Source: a virus. Taken from it: a DNA stretch of 64,000 bases. The stretch spans positions 1 through 64,000 of IMG/VR virus record IMGVR_UViG_3300012931_000667. The stretch is one strand, 5' to 3'. Below, in pieces: positions 42,862 through 50,951 of the stretch. Position 1 is the stretch's first letter. Each line of letters opens with the position of its first letter. Position numbers and translations under genes: made by a program. The notes under the pieces are model-generated. The model did not search any database. It had not been told where the DNA came from and was given only the letters and a program-made list of their open reading frames with translations.

Positions 42862-43836
42862 TTATCCTCTTTCTTTTTGTATTCCTTCTAGCATTGAATC
42901 TAATAAATCCATATTACTTTCTTTATACTTTATTCTAGAATCCATTAATCCTATTAAATTTAATGACTCATAAATTATTCTTAATTTATCCTCTTTGTAA
43001 TAACACTTTATTTCATTAGACCTTAAATCAATTTCACCTAGTTCTACGACAGTAACAAGATTCCAATTTAATTGTAATTTACCTATTTCTTTTTTAAATT
43101 TAGCTTTCCATCCTAAATCTAAATAAGAAATATTATTAATATTAAATATTAATTGATCCATAGTTGAAAATTGATCAATTAATTTTAAGAATAGCTGTTG
43201 AGGTAAAGTAGGAATAGCCCCTATAATATTATCTGAAACATCACCATAAAAGCATTTATTAAAACAGATATTAGAGTAGGTAGGCTTATAATTAAATACC
43301 TCTTCAAATTTATCTATATCATATATTAATTTATCTTGTAAATAGAGTTGATCAACATTTGTGTTTATTCCTCTAAACCAATCTTGATCCCCACTAATAA
43401 GAAGAACATTCTTATCTTTATTTTGGGCGTAATCAATTATATATGAAACATAGTCATCAGCTTCAAGAAATTTTTGTCTGTATATGAAGCTATTATTTCT
43501 ATAAAAATGTAGTATTAGTTCTAAATTATCTAATGATTTATAAAACCATTCTGGTTGTTCTGCTCTAGTTTTTTTATAGTTTTCATCTAATGATTTTCTA
43601 TATTTTTGTATAGAAGATTTAGCATTATCAAAAAGCCAATATATTATTAACTCATCATTATTTTCAGCATATTTTTTAATATAGGAATCCATCATCTTAA
43701 AGAACATTAATATTCCTTCAAGATGGTATTCCTCTTTACCTTTTTTCACTATTTGTTGACACTCATTTCCATAAGTGGAATGAAACATCATATTATAAAC
43801 ATCAACAATAAATATATTATACTTTTTTTCAATCAT
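42862..43836 (-). CDS. 5'-3' exonuclease/RNase H (FEN/PIN fold)
   Basis: The 324-residue product shows FIVDVYNMMFHS (first Asp), YWLFDNAK, KKTRAEQP, FLEADDYVSYI (Glu-Ala-Asp-Asp), ISGDQDWFR and YGDVSDNIIGAI, the metal-ligand ladder of T4 RNase H and related flap nucleases. It would remove RNA primers and process flaps during lagging-strand synthesis. It directly precedes the phosphoesterase gene (10-nt gap). Confidence 0.9.
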   Translation of the reverse strand: MIEKKYNIFIVDVYNMMFHSTYGNECQQIVKKGKEEYHLEGILMFFKMMDSYIKKYAENNDELIIYWLFDNAKSSIQKYRKSLDENYKKTRAEQPEWFYKSLDNLELILHFYRNNSFIYRQKFLEADDYVSYIIDYAQNKDKNVLLISGDQDWFRGINTNVDQLYLQDKLIYDIDKFEEVFNYKPTYSNICFNKCFYGDVSDNIIGAIPTLPQQLFLKLIDQFSTMDQLIFNINNISYLDLGWKAKFKKEIGKLQLNWNLVTVVELGEIDLRSNEIKCYYKEDKLRIIYESLNLIGLMDSRIKYKESNMDLLDSMLEGIQKERG

Positions 43837-44011
43837 AAATATCTAATTGTTCCTTAGTTATTATTTCATTTCCACAAACAGTACAAATATACTTATATTT
43901 AGGAGGATAGGTGCATAATACATAATTACTTCTTACTAATTCCCCACCATAATCACAAACTACTTTATCCTTATATTCTGGATATTCTATTTTTACTTTA
44001 ATTGTTTTCAT
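43829..44011 (-). CDS. small zinc-ribbon protein, 60 aa
   Basis: Contains VCDYGGELVRSNYVLCTYPP and YICTVCGNEI, the pattern of short phage zinc-ribbon proteins (CxxC near 43-46). It overlaps the exonuclease start by 8 nt, so it is co-translated. Confidence 0.7.
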   Translation of the reverse strand: MKTIKVKIEYPEYKDKVVCDYGGELVRSNYVLCTYPPKYKYICTVCGNEIITKEQLDIYD

Positions 44012-44175
44012 TCTGTTATATGCTCTTTTAAGAAATCATACACAAAATGTCTAAATGATAAATCAGTGTCTAGTTGATTTGAAAAAGATTCATATGAATC
44101 AAAACCCATAAGCTCCATAGGATCATTATTTTTAATTAAATACTTATTAAAATTATTCCATAAATCTGTAAACAT
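44008..44175 (-). CDS. small protein, 55 aa
   Basis: The frame MFTDLWNNFNKYLIKNNDPM ... DFLKEHITE is helical with ATGA coupling to the next gene. Just upstream lies the hairpin at 44188-44222. Unrecognised. Confidence 0.58.
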   Translation of the reverse strand: MFTDLWNNFNKYLIKNNDPMELMGFDSYESFSNQLDTDLSFRHFVYDFLKEHITE

Positions 44176-44187
44176 AAAAATTATTTA

Positions 44188-44222
44188 TACATCATAGGTA
44201 GGTATTAATTACCTATGATGTA
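44188..44222 (-). terminator. hairpin terminator after the 187-aa gene
   Basis: A perfect 13-bp stem TACATCATAGGTA/TACCTATGATGTA with a 9-nt loop, followed on the minus strand by AAATAATTTTTATG. It separates the clamp operon from the exonuclease block. Confidence 0.75.
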
Positions 44223-44236
44223 TTTATTCCTTCCTT

Positions 44237-44800
44237 TTATCCTAAAACCTTTTTGAATTCATAAGCTTCAAAGAATACCTTTGACATAGATTCAGCATCC
44301 TTTTCTAGTTTCTCTAGAAAAGTAGCAGTTGGAATGTGATGAGTCTTAAATCGTAGTTTAAACTTTAGTAATTTATTTGTCTCTAAATCAAGAACATCAA
44401 ATTCATTAAATCTATGATGAGCACGAATAATTTGATACTTTTGTACCTTAGTAGTATGTACAAGCTTTAATGCATCCTTAACAGATAGTCCATTCTTAAT
44501 TTCATTCTCCATTTCATCAGGAGTATAAGGAACTACTTTTACTTGAGTAATAGTAGGATAAAAGTATTGTAACTTTTCCTTAATTACTCTAATTTGAGTA
44601 TGCTTATCAGCAGTAGGATCAACATCTACACTAAAACCATCAATACTTTTACCTTCTTTGATGATTTCAATATAGATTTTACCATTATCAGGAGACAGTG
44701 AACTTTTAAGTGTTAGTGGACACTTAGAAAAGAAATTATTCAGCGAAGGCATAAAATCCGCTAGATAATCCTTTAAAGAAACTTGTGCAGTTGTAACCAT
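44237..44800 (-). CDS. hypothetical phage protein, 187 aa
   Basis: A soluble alpha/beta protein (FKLRFKTHHIPTATFLEKLE, GFSVDVDPTADKHTQIRVIK) immediately downstream of the sliding clamp. Unrecognised; its position suggests a replication or late-transcription partner. Confidence 0.68.
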   Translation of the reverse strand: MVTTAQVSLKDYLADFMPSLNNFFSKCPLTLKSSLSPDNGKIYIEIIKEGKSIDGFSVDVDPTADKHTQIRVIKEKLQYFYPTITQVKVVPYTPDEMENEIKNGLSVKDALKLVHTTKVQKYQIIRAHHRFNEFDVLDLETNKLLKFKLRFKTHHIPTATFLEKLEKDAESMSKVFFEAYEFKKVLG

Positions 44801-44837
44801 TTCAGTACTCCTTATAAAAAATATTTTTTAGCCAATA

Positions 44838-45905
44838 TTATTTATTGACTAGTTTACTAGAATAAAGGTATTCATTATAAATCCTATTTATAACAACACA
44901 AAAAATATTTAGATCACTATTTTCATAAATTGTAATTGTATCTTCTGGTTTCCATGAAAAAATTTTTAAGGCAGATACAATTAAATCAATATTAAAAGAA
45001 AACTCTATTTCTCCAAAGAAAGAATCCATGTCTAATTCACAATTTTTGTTATTAACTTCTATTTTAACTTTAGTATCCTTTATAGTAAGAGAAGCTTTAT
45101 TGTTAACTTCTTTAGCATAAAACCTTAGATAGTCAAGTTTAGAAATAAAATTTATAACATTAACAGTAAAGTAATTAGAACTAAATAATTTTTTTTGTAA
45201 AGAAGTAAATTTTTCTTCAAATAAAGGAAGTACAGATACCTTATCCACAGTAGCATAAATAATATCTATATTAGAGCTAGATACATAAATAGAGTTTTCT
45301 TGTCGAGAAATATTAATAGGATAATTAGTATACTTTAATAAATCAATTAATCCACAAGGTAAAATTAATTCTTCTATTGGATTATCAAATATAAAGTCAT
45401 TAATATAGATACGATACATTGAAGAACTAAATATCTTATTATTTTTTATAAAGGTAAACTTTGCTTGATTATTTTTATCTTCTGCATTAGTAAATCTATT
45501 TGCTACTACTAATTGATTATATTGATCTTTATTCTCAATACAATAATTATATTCACTTTTATTATTAAATAATTCCTTTAAAGATTCATACATATATGAT
45601 TGACTACTATCACTATTAAAAATTCCATGTATATTAGTATCTGTATTATACTTATTATTAGAATCAATCTCTACTTTTGATGAGTAGGGAATTAAATGTA
45701 ATAAGTCTGCTTTATTTAAAGTCAATACTACATCATTTTTAATTTCTTGTTCTGTTGCTTCTAAATTAATATTAATTCTAATAAACTTATTATCATCATT
45801 AATATATAATGCTTTTTCAACAATTGATATTAAACATGTTGGTGTTTCTTTACCAATAGATAATAATGAATCAAAACTCTTTAATGATGTTAAATCTAAA
45901 ATCAT
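44838..45905 (-). CDS. putative DNA polymerase sliding clamp (DnaN-like)
   Basis: The 355-residue protein matches the length and three-repeat layout of bacterial beta clamps. Each third shows a beta-strand-rich unit, with NISRQENSIYVSSSNIDIIY in the middle and FSFNIDLIVSALKIFSWKPE, then TITIYENSDLNIFCVVI at the C-terminus, which is close to the DnaN ending. Sliding clamps tether the polymerase to DNA. It is transcribed from a promoter at 45947-45975. The sequence is divergent, so the assignment rests on size, repeat pattern and neighbourhood. Confidence 0.6.
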   Translation of the reverse strand: MILDLTSLKSFDSLLSIGKETPTCLISIVEKALYINDDNKFIRININLEATEQEIKNDVVLTLNKADLLHLIPYSSKVEIDSNNKYNTDTNIHGIFNSDSSQSYMYESLKELFNNKSEYNYCIENKDQYNQLVVANRFTNAEDKNNQAKFTFIKNNKIFSSSMYRIYINDFIFDNPIEELILPCGLIDLLKYTNYPINISRQENSIYVSSSNIDIIYATVDKVSVLPLFEEKFTSLQKKLFSSNYFTVNVINFISKLDYLRFYAKEVNNKASLTIKDTKVKIEVNNKNCELDMDSFFGEIEFSFNIDLIVSALKIFSWKPEDTITIYENSDLNIFCVVINRIYNEYLYSSKLVNK

Positions 45906-45946
45906 AGTAATCCTTTTTAGTTAATAACTATTTTTAATATAGTAGG

Positions 45947-45975
45947 ATAGTATCATGGATCAAAACGTTTGTCAA
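45947..45975 (-). promoter_or_regulatory. sigma70-like promoter for the clamp operon
   Basis: Minus-strand TTGACA (45975-45970) and TACTAT (45952-45947), 17-nt spacer, 42 nt upstream of the clamp ATG. It lies across the start codon of the opposite-strand gene at 45955. Confidence 0.75.
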
Positions 45976-46392
45976 GATAGTACATTAGAAAAATTAGAAT
46001 CTATTAAAGAAAATTTAATATTCATTGTTTGTCGTCCTTATAAAGAAAATTACTATTATTATTCAATCAATAATGTTGATAACTACAAAGTAATTGATAA
46101 ATATGAATTAAAAAAAATAATTTCATTTCTAGATGCTAAAGATATCAATCAACTAGAAGTAATAGTTACAAGATTTAAAGCATTTGTTTATATTCATGAA
46201 AAAAATATCATAAAAGAATTAGTATTAAATGAAGATGAAGCTATAGAGCAAATATTAAAAGATGAAATAATAATTAGTACTATGAAAAAAGAAGCTAATA
46301 AAAAAGATACAACAAATAAGTATGAAGATATACTAAATTCAATTAAAAAGAAATTGAAGCACACAAAAACTATTATTAAGAAATTTAATTAG
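45955..46392 (+). CDS. hypothetical protein, 145 aa, opposite orientation
   Basis: A Lys/Glu-rich alpha-helical protein (MDQNVCQDSTLEKLESIKEN ... KKKLKHTKTIIKKFN) starting behind AGGA. It is the only rightward gene left of the divergent junction. Its 3' end overlaps the convergent gene's end by 8 nt. Its start lies under the clamp promoter. Function unknown. Confidence 0.65.
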   Translation: MDQNVCQDSTLEKLESIKENLIFIVCRPYKENYYYYSINNVDNYKVIDKYELKKIISFLDAKDINQLEVIVTRFKAFVYIHEKNIIKELVLNEDEAIEQILKDEIIISTMKKEANKKDTTNKYEDILNSIKKKLKHTKTIIKKFN

Positions 46393-46789
46393 TTAATCTT
46401 ATTTTATTAAATTCAATAAACTTGGTATTCTCTAATTTTTTTGTACTACTTTTTTTCTTTGTTTTCCTTTTTAGGGGAACAACAAAATCATAACTAAATG
46501 GAATAATATTACATTTATATAAATTTGATGTTCCTTCTCTGTAGGTCTTACTTATCCATCCATATAGTTCTAAACGTTTTAATGATCTAAAAACAGTTGA
46601 TCTAGAAACAAAGGTATCATTAACAATAGTAGATATCCTAGGAAAAGAGTATGAACTTAATCCTTGACGTATTTTTAAGTATGTATAAATGCGAATATCA
46701 TTTAGATTTAATCTTCTATCTTGAATAAGAGAAATAGGAATAGCACCAGTTTCTATAGAATTAATTATGCTTCCTTTTTTATCCACCAT
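46385..46789 (-). CDS. winged helix-turn-helix protein, putative replication or transcription regulator
   Basis: The 134-residue product contains IPISLIQDRRLNLNDIRIYT followed by FPRISTIVNDTFVSRSTVFR, SLKRLELYGWI, a helix-turn-helix of the type found in replication-initiator and DnaD-like N-terminal domains, with a basic C-terminal tail (KRKTKKKSSTKK). It lies next to the repeat- and hairpin-rich divergent junction, so these may be its binding sites. This link is inferred. Confidence 0.7.
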   Translation of the reverse strand: MVDKKGSIINSIETGAIPISLIQDRRLNLNDIRIYTYLKIRQGLSSYSFPRISTIVNDTFVSRSTVFRSLKRLELYGWISKTYREGTSNLYKCNIIPFSYDFVVPLKRKTKKKSSTKKLENTKFIEFNKIRLTN

Positions 46790-46824
46790 GATTATTTACC
46801 TACTTCTATTTTGTTTCAATTAGT

Positions 46825-46854
46825 ATATTAGTCATAAATAGTACTTTATGTCAA
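46825..46854 (-). promoter_or_regulatory. sigma70-like promoter for the HTH gene
   Basis: Minus-strand TTGACA (46854-46849) and TAATAT (46830-46825), 18-nt spacer, upstream of the winged-helix gene. Confidence 0.6.
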
Positions 46855-46866
46855 GTAGGGTCAATG

Positions 46867-46902
46867 AGTGTCAAAACAGTGAAAAAGTGTCAGTAGTGAC
46901 AC
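46867..46902. repeat. AGTGTCA repeats, two direct and one inverted
   Basis: AGTGTCA occurs at 46867-46873 and 46886-46892, and TGACAC at 46897-46902. The last two form a hairpin GTGTCA-GTAG-TGACAC. They sit between the leftward promoter and the large hairpins, as operator or iteron-type sites would. Confidence 0.6.
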
Positions 46903-46924
46903 CCATAATAATTACATTAAGGAA

Positions 46925-47050
46925 GATTTCAATCACTTCGTTCTTGAAATCCAAATCATTGAAAGGAAATCTAGTTACTAATTGTATGTTCAGTCGCTTC
47001 GCTCCTTCACATACAATTAGTAACTATCACAATTTCGCTTCGCTCAATTG
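46925..47050. repeat. three hairpins sharing a GCGAAGC-type mini-loop and tandem G-A mismatches, at the divergent junction
   Basis: Hairpin 1 (46925-46951): stem GATTTCAA/TTGAAATC. Hairpin 2 (46972-47026): an 18-bp perfect outer stem (46972-46989 with 47009-47026). Hairpin 3 (47030-47050): stem CAATT/AATTG. Read on the minus strand, every one is capped by GA-(G/A)C-GAA-G(C/T)-GA, i.e. a GCGAAGC or ACGAAGT mini-hairpin flanked by tandem G-A mismatches. Hairpin 2 carries a second GA/GA mismatch pair after a 2-bp AG/CT step. The junction (46790-47221) has no gene I can support. Confidence 0.8.
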
Positions 47051-47146
47051 CTCATATTATAATTTGATTAATACTAAATTAATTATATAATATTTAATTT
47101 TAATTTAATATAAATAATGAAAAGGAATATTAAAGAGGAGGACTAC

Positions 47147-47175
47147 TTGACAAAGAATCTACTTCATGTTATTAG
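47147..47175 (+). promoter_or_regulatory. sigma70-like promoter for the rightward gene block
   Basis: TTGACA (47147-47152) and TATTAG (47170-47175), 17-nt spacer, about 45 nt upstream of the PIF1 helicase start. Confidence 0.65.
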
Positions 47176-47221
47176 TAATCTCTAATTATAATTGAAATAT
47201 AATAAAAAAAGGAATATTCTA

Positions 47222-48556
47222 TTGATAATCCCATCAAAGTTTTCAAATTTAGATTTAAGTGATCCTATTTATAGTTATGCTTTAGATCAATTAGTAAATA
47301 CTAATAATAATCTAAATATAATAGGTTCAGCAGGAACAGGAAAAAGTATATTATTATCTCTTGCTTATGATATGTTAAAAAATCAAGGAAAAAATGTAGT
47401 AGTAGTTTGTCCTACTGGAATTGCTTCTTTTAATTTACAAAAAAAAGGTATTCCTGCTGTAACAATTCATAGCTTTTTTAAACTTCCTCCTGCTTCAGTA
47501 TATAGTTCTGGAATGATTCATATTAATAATAATTTGTATGAATTAATGAATAATATAGATGTATTAATTATAGATGAAGTTTCATTTATGAATTGTTCAT
47601 TATTAGATTTTATACATGAATTACTATTAAACTATAGGTCAAAACAAGAACAAAATATTCCTAGAATGATTCTTTTTGGAGATCCTTTACAATTAGAGTC
47701 TCCAATGGATAAGAAAGATAAAGCAGTAATGAAATATTTTGATGAATTATATGAAGGAAAAATTAATTATTTTAATGCTAACTCTTTTAGAGACTATGGA
47801 TACAAAGTAATTCAACTAACTAAGATATTTAGACAGTCTAATGAAGTATATCAAAGTATTTTTAATCGTGTACGTCAAGGTACACAAACTAATGAGGATT
47901 TAATAATACTAAATGAGCAAGTAATAAGTGAAGAAGAATATTTTAAAAGAAATGAAATGTATTTATATCTCTCCCCTACTAATGCTGGTGCAGATTTAGT
48001 AAATAAAAGTTACTATGATATTCTTGAAGGTAGACCAAGAATGTATGAAACATATATTCATGGTGATGTTGATTTAAGTAAAAAGAAGAATATTCATGAA
48101 AGAATTTACTTAAAAAAAGATTGTCAAGTTATGTGTTTATTTAATGCTCCTGATGGATCATATGTAAATGGAACTTTAGCTAAAGTAACAAAATTAAATG
48201 ATGATGATGTAGAAGCCATAAAAGAAAATGGTGAAATTATTACTATTGGTAGGCATCAACTACAAGATTACAAGTATGATTATAATGAAATTACAAAACA
48301 AATTACATTAAATAAATGTGGAGATATTGATACATTAGGATGTACATTAGGATTTAGCTTGACCTACCATAAAACACAATCTATGAGTTTAGATACCTAT
48401 TATATAGACTTAGCGAAAGGAATGTTTGCTAATGGAATGTTATATGTAGCAATTAGCAGAGCTGTTGATTTTACTAAAGTAGGATTATCTAGACCTTTAG
48501 CACATCAGGATGTAATTGTGTCAAATGAAGCACTTGAATTTTTAGGTACTATCTAA
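47222..48556 (+). CDS. PIF1/Dda-like SF1 DNA helicase
   Basis: Start chosen at TTG 47222 (reading MIIPSKFSNLDLSDP), because AAGGA lies 8 nt upstream; the frame opens earlier at TTG 47192 without a ribosome binding site. The 444-residue protein has Walker A GSAGTGKS, motif Ia CPTGIASFNL, motif II IIDEVSF, motif III LFGDPLQLESP, motif IV-like FRQSN and the C-terminal SLTYHKTQSMSLD and YVAISRAVD. PIF1/Dda/RecD-like helicases unwind 5'-3' and remodel forks. A kissing-loop leader and GIY-YIG gene follow its stop. Confidence 0.92.
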   Translation: MIIPSKFSNLDLSDPIYSYALDQLVNTNNNLNIIGSAGTGKSILLSLAYDMLKNQGKNVVVVCPTGIASFNLQKKGIPAVTIHSFFKLPPASVYSSGMIHINNNLYELMNNIDVLIIDEVSFMNCSLLDFIHELLLNYRSKQEQNIPRMILFGDPLQLESPMDKKDKAVMKYFDELYEGKINYFNANSFRDYGYKVIQLTKIFRQSNEVYQSIFNRVRQGTQTNEDLIILNEQVISEEEYFKRNEMYLYLSPTNAGADLVNKSYYDILEGRPRMYETYIHGDVDLSKKKNIHERIYLKKDCQVMCLFNAPDGSYVNGTLAKVTKLNDDDVEAIKENGEIITIGRHQLQDYKYDYNEITKQITLNKCGDIDTLGCTLGFSLTYHKTQSMSLDTYYIDLAKGMFANGMLYVAISRAVDFTKVGLSRPLAHQDVIVSNEALEFLGTI

Positions 48557-48672
48557 ATTAAGAGGACAGTAGGTTGACGCCTATTGCTAAAATTATTCCA
48601 GTTTTAGCTAACTCTTTTATTTTTTTTAACTATATAAAATAAAGTTGCGTCAACAACTTAAAAGGAAAAATT
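48557..48672 (+). ncRNA. kissing-loop leader RNA, copy B (GIY-YIG gene)
   Basis: Between the helicase stop and the GIY-YIG start. Hairpin 1 (48567-48586): stem CAGTAGG/CCTATTG, loop TTGACG. Hairpin 2 (48587-48607): CTAAAA/TTTTAG. Hairpin 3 (48642-48659): stem AAGTTG/CAACTT, loop CGTCAA. Loops 1 and 3 are exact reverse complements. Then comes TTAAAAGGAAAAATT and ATG. Linkers match copies at 16226-16329 and 55343-55465; loops and stems differ by compensatory changes. Confidence 0.87.
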
Positions 48673-49524
48673 ATGGAAGAAAAAGTATTGTTACTTGAAG
48701 ATCGTAGATTTTATGTTTATATTTATCTAGACCCTAGAAAACCTGGAAATTACAACTATGGTGAATACCATTTTGATTTTGAACCTTTTTATGTTGGTAA
48801 AGGAAGTGGATATAGAGCTTGGAGTCATTTGCAATCTTATATGTTAAAAGAAACTGGAAATTTAAGAATTAATAAATTTAGAAAAATTATTAATAATGGA
48901 TATAAAATAGAACCTATAATAATTAAAACTAATATTTTAGAAAAAGAATCTTTTTATTATGAAAAATTATTAATTAAATTGATAGGAAGATATGATAAAA
49001 ATAAAGGACCATTAGTTAATCAAACAGATGGTGGAGAGGGTACTTGTGGAACTATTTTTTCTAAAGAAGCTATAGAAAAAATGAGACAAGCTAATTTAGG
49101 TAGAAGATATTCCAATGAAATTAATAAGAAAAAAGGAAGAAAAGGAAGATTAGTTTCAGAGGAAACTAAAGAAAAACATAAACAATATAAAGTTTCTGAA
49201 GAAGTAAAGAGAAAACAATCTAAAAATAAAGAAGGAAATAAAAATCCTAGATTTGGAAAACCAGCAATGAATAGAGTTAAAGTTATTTATGTAAATGAGA
49301 ATAAAGAATTTAATTCTTTATTAGAAGCTGGAGAGTACACTAATAGGTGTTCAAGTGATATTCACAAATGTTGTTCTGGAAAAGTAAAATCAATAGGAAG
49401 AAATAGTGGAAATAAATTTTATTTTATGTATGTATCAACTTATATTAGTTTATCTAATGAAGAAAAAAAACAATTATTATCTAATTTTGATTTAACACAA
49501 CAATTTATCTTAAACCATATATAA
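48673..49524 (+). CDS. GIY-YIG homing endonuclease with NUMOD repeats
   Basis: The 283-residue protein opens with a GIY-YIG variant (FYVYIYLDPRKPG ... EPFYVGKGSGYRAWSH), then GGEGTCGTIFSKEAIEKMRQ. NUMOD3-like repeats follow (GNKNPRFGKPA) with a NUMOD1/IENR1-like end (FNSLLEAGEYTNRCSSDIHK, NKFYFMYV). The enlarged loop between the two halves of the GIY-YIG motif marks the subgroup whose YIG part reads YVGKG. It follows the PIF1 helicase and carries the kissing-loop leader. Confidence 0.88.
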   Translation: MEEKVLLLEDRRFYVYIYLDPRKPGNYNYGEYHFDFEPFYVGKGSGYRAWSHLQSYMLKETGNLRINKFRKIINNGYKIEPIIIKTNILEKESFYYEKLLIKLIGRYDKNKGPLVNQTDGGEGTCGTIFSKEAIEKMRQANLGRRYSNEINKKKGRKGRLVSEETKEKHKQYKVSEEVKRKQSKNKEGNKNPRFGKPAMNRVKVIYVNENKEFNSLLEAGEYTNRCSSDIHKCCSGKVKSIGRNSGNKFYFMYVSTYISLSNEEKKQLLSNFDLTQQFILNHI

Positions 49525-49576
49525 TAATTACCTAAATAAAAATTTTAATTATAAAATATAAGGAGAATAAATAATA

Positions 49577-50149
49577 ATGCATTTTAACGATTATCAGCGA
49601 GAGGCTAGGAAGACTGCAATCTATCCTAAAGAATATAAAATAGTTTATCCTTCATTTGGATTGATGGATGAGTTTACTGAATTTGTAGAAAAAGAAGAAG
49701 ATAGATTTATTAATCATGTTAAAGATATTGAAATTGTAAAAGAAATATTCGATACTTTTTGGTATATTTCTAATTTAATATCTGATATTTATGAAAATAA
49801 AAATTGGAATTATAACTTATATAATGTATTTCCTGATAGTGAAATTGATATTAAAGAATATATAATAGAGAATACTTCAGATATTGACAAATGGGATAAT
49901 CATACTATTTTTAGAAAGATAGGACAAATACAAGGTAAAATAAAAAAGTTATTAAGAAAAGATTATACTGAACTTTCTACAGAAACAATAAATTTTATTA
50001 TTAATAATATTAAATATATAGGTTACTACTTAATTGATAAAGCTAATATATATGGATATGAAATAGAGGATGGATTACAATTGAATATTGATAAGCTTAA
50101 AGATAGACAGGAACGTGGAGTATTAAAAGGGAATGGCGATAATAGATAA
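49577..50149 (+). CDS. MazG-like nucleotide pyrophosphohydrolase
   Basis: The 190-residue product shows NDYQREARKTA, YPSFGLMDEFTEFVEK (the E-x-x-E metal motif, here DEFTEF) and VKEIFDTFWYISNLI (E/D-x-x-D motif). This is the four-helix MazG/dUTPase-like core. Such phage enzymes hydrolyse NTPs or alarmones such as ppGpp, and could tune host starvation signalling. The substrate is not determined. Confidence 0.82.
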   Translation: MHFNDYQREARKTAIYPKEYKIVYPSFGLMDEFTEFVEKEEDRFINHVKDIEIVKEIFDTFWYISNLISDIYENKNWNYNLYNVFPDSEIDIKEYIIENTSDIDKWDNHTIFRKIGQIQGKIKKLLRKDYTELSTETINFIINNIKYIGYYLIDKANIYGYEIEDGLQLNIDKLKDRQERGVLKGNGDNR

Positions 50150-50160
50150 AGGAGACAACT

Positions 50161-50394
50161 ATGGCTACTAATGGAAACAAAGTTATTACAGTTTATGATT
50201 TAATTGAATATCTTAAGTTACTACCTAATTATAAATTATATATAAATACTACTGGTAGTGATAATATGAATGACTGGTATAATTTAGAGGAGTTTGATCT
50301 TATTACTAAAATTGCTACTATTAAAACTCTGATAAATACAGTAGAACAAAGTAGTAATGATGAAAATTATGTTGTTATTAGTTTGGAAGGCTAA
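50161..50394 (+). CDS. hypothetical phage protein, 77 aa
   Basis: A small acidic protein (VITVYDLIEYLKLLPNYKLY ...). The N-terminal DLIEYLKxLP pattern is common in small phage proteins. Behind AAAGGAGA. Unrecognised. Confidence 0.65.
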   Translation: MATNGNKVITVYDLIEYLKLLPNYKLYINTTGSDNMNDWYNLEEFDLITKIATIKTLINTVEQSSNDENYVVISLEG

Positions 50395-50396
50395 AG

Positions 50397-50939
50397 ATGA
50401 ATACTAATAAACTAACTACAGATAATAATGATCCTGAATTAAGAGTTACTGAACCTGATGGACAATATAAAAAGTATTTAGTATTAAGTGATGAGGAAAG
50501 GTCTAAAGGATTTATTCAACCAGTTAGAAGAAGTTATGTACATAAAATTTGTGGTGGATTAACCACAATGGGAAAAGAATTAAGTGAAACCTATGCTAAA
50601 AACCCTAATTTCTATTCAGGAACTTATTGTTGTTCTTGTGGTACTCATTTTCCATTAAAAGATACTGATGGTAACTATAATTTTTATTGGGACGATGATG
50701 GTACAGGGGTAGGTGAAACCACTACAGAAAAAGAAAGAGAGTATAGTAAAGTAGTAACTAGAGTAGCATTAGAACAAAATAATAGTGAAGCATTATTACA
50801 ATTACAAAGAAGAAATAGTGTTTATAAAAAATTATTATCCTCTATTGATGACTATTCATCAAGACTTTATGTTAAATTTGATAATAGTGATCAAGTAATT
50901 ATGCAAGCAATAGGTAAATTAAATTCTTTATTGAAATAA
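50397..50939 (+). CDS. conserved phage protein with zinc knuckle, 180 aa
   Basis: Contains HKICGGLTTMGKELSETYAK followed by YCCSCGTHFPL, a cysteine-rich pattern recurring in uncharacterised phage proteins. It begins 2 nt after the previous gene. Function unknown. Confidence 0.7.
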   Translation: MNTNKLTTDNNDPELRVTEPDGQYKKYLVLSDEERSKGFIQPVRRSYVHKICGGLTTMGKELSETYAKNPNFYSGTYCCSCGTHFPLKDTDGNYNFYWDDDGTGVGETTTEKEREYSKVVTRVALEQNNSEALLQLQRRNSVYKKLLSSIDDYSSRLYVKFDNSDQVIMQAIGKLNSLLK

Positions 50940-50951
50940 AAGAGGTATATT

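Noticed and set aside
46848-47090. Rightward 80-codon open frame across the divergent junction
   Set aside because: It runs through the repeats and three hairpins, has no ribosome binding site, and its composition reflects the inverted repeats rather than a protein.
47147-47185. Possible 12-codon leader peptide starting at TTG behind AGAGGAGG
   Set aside because: The TTG is the first codon of the TTGACA promoter box, so the transcript would start after it.
48557-49524. Group I intron carrying the endonuclease
   Set aside because: Upstream and downstream genes are not interrupted, no P/Q/R/S core is visible, and only about 50 nt follow the endonuclease gene, too little for the 3' half of an intron.
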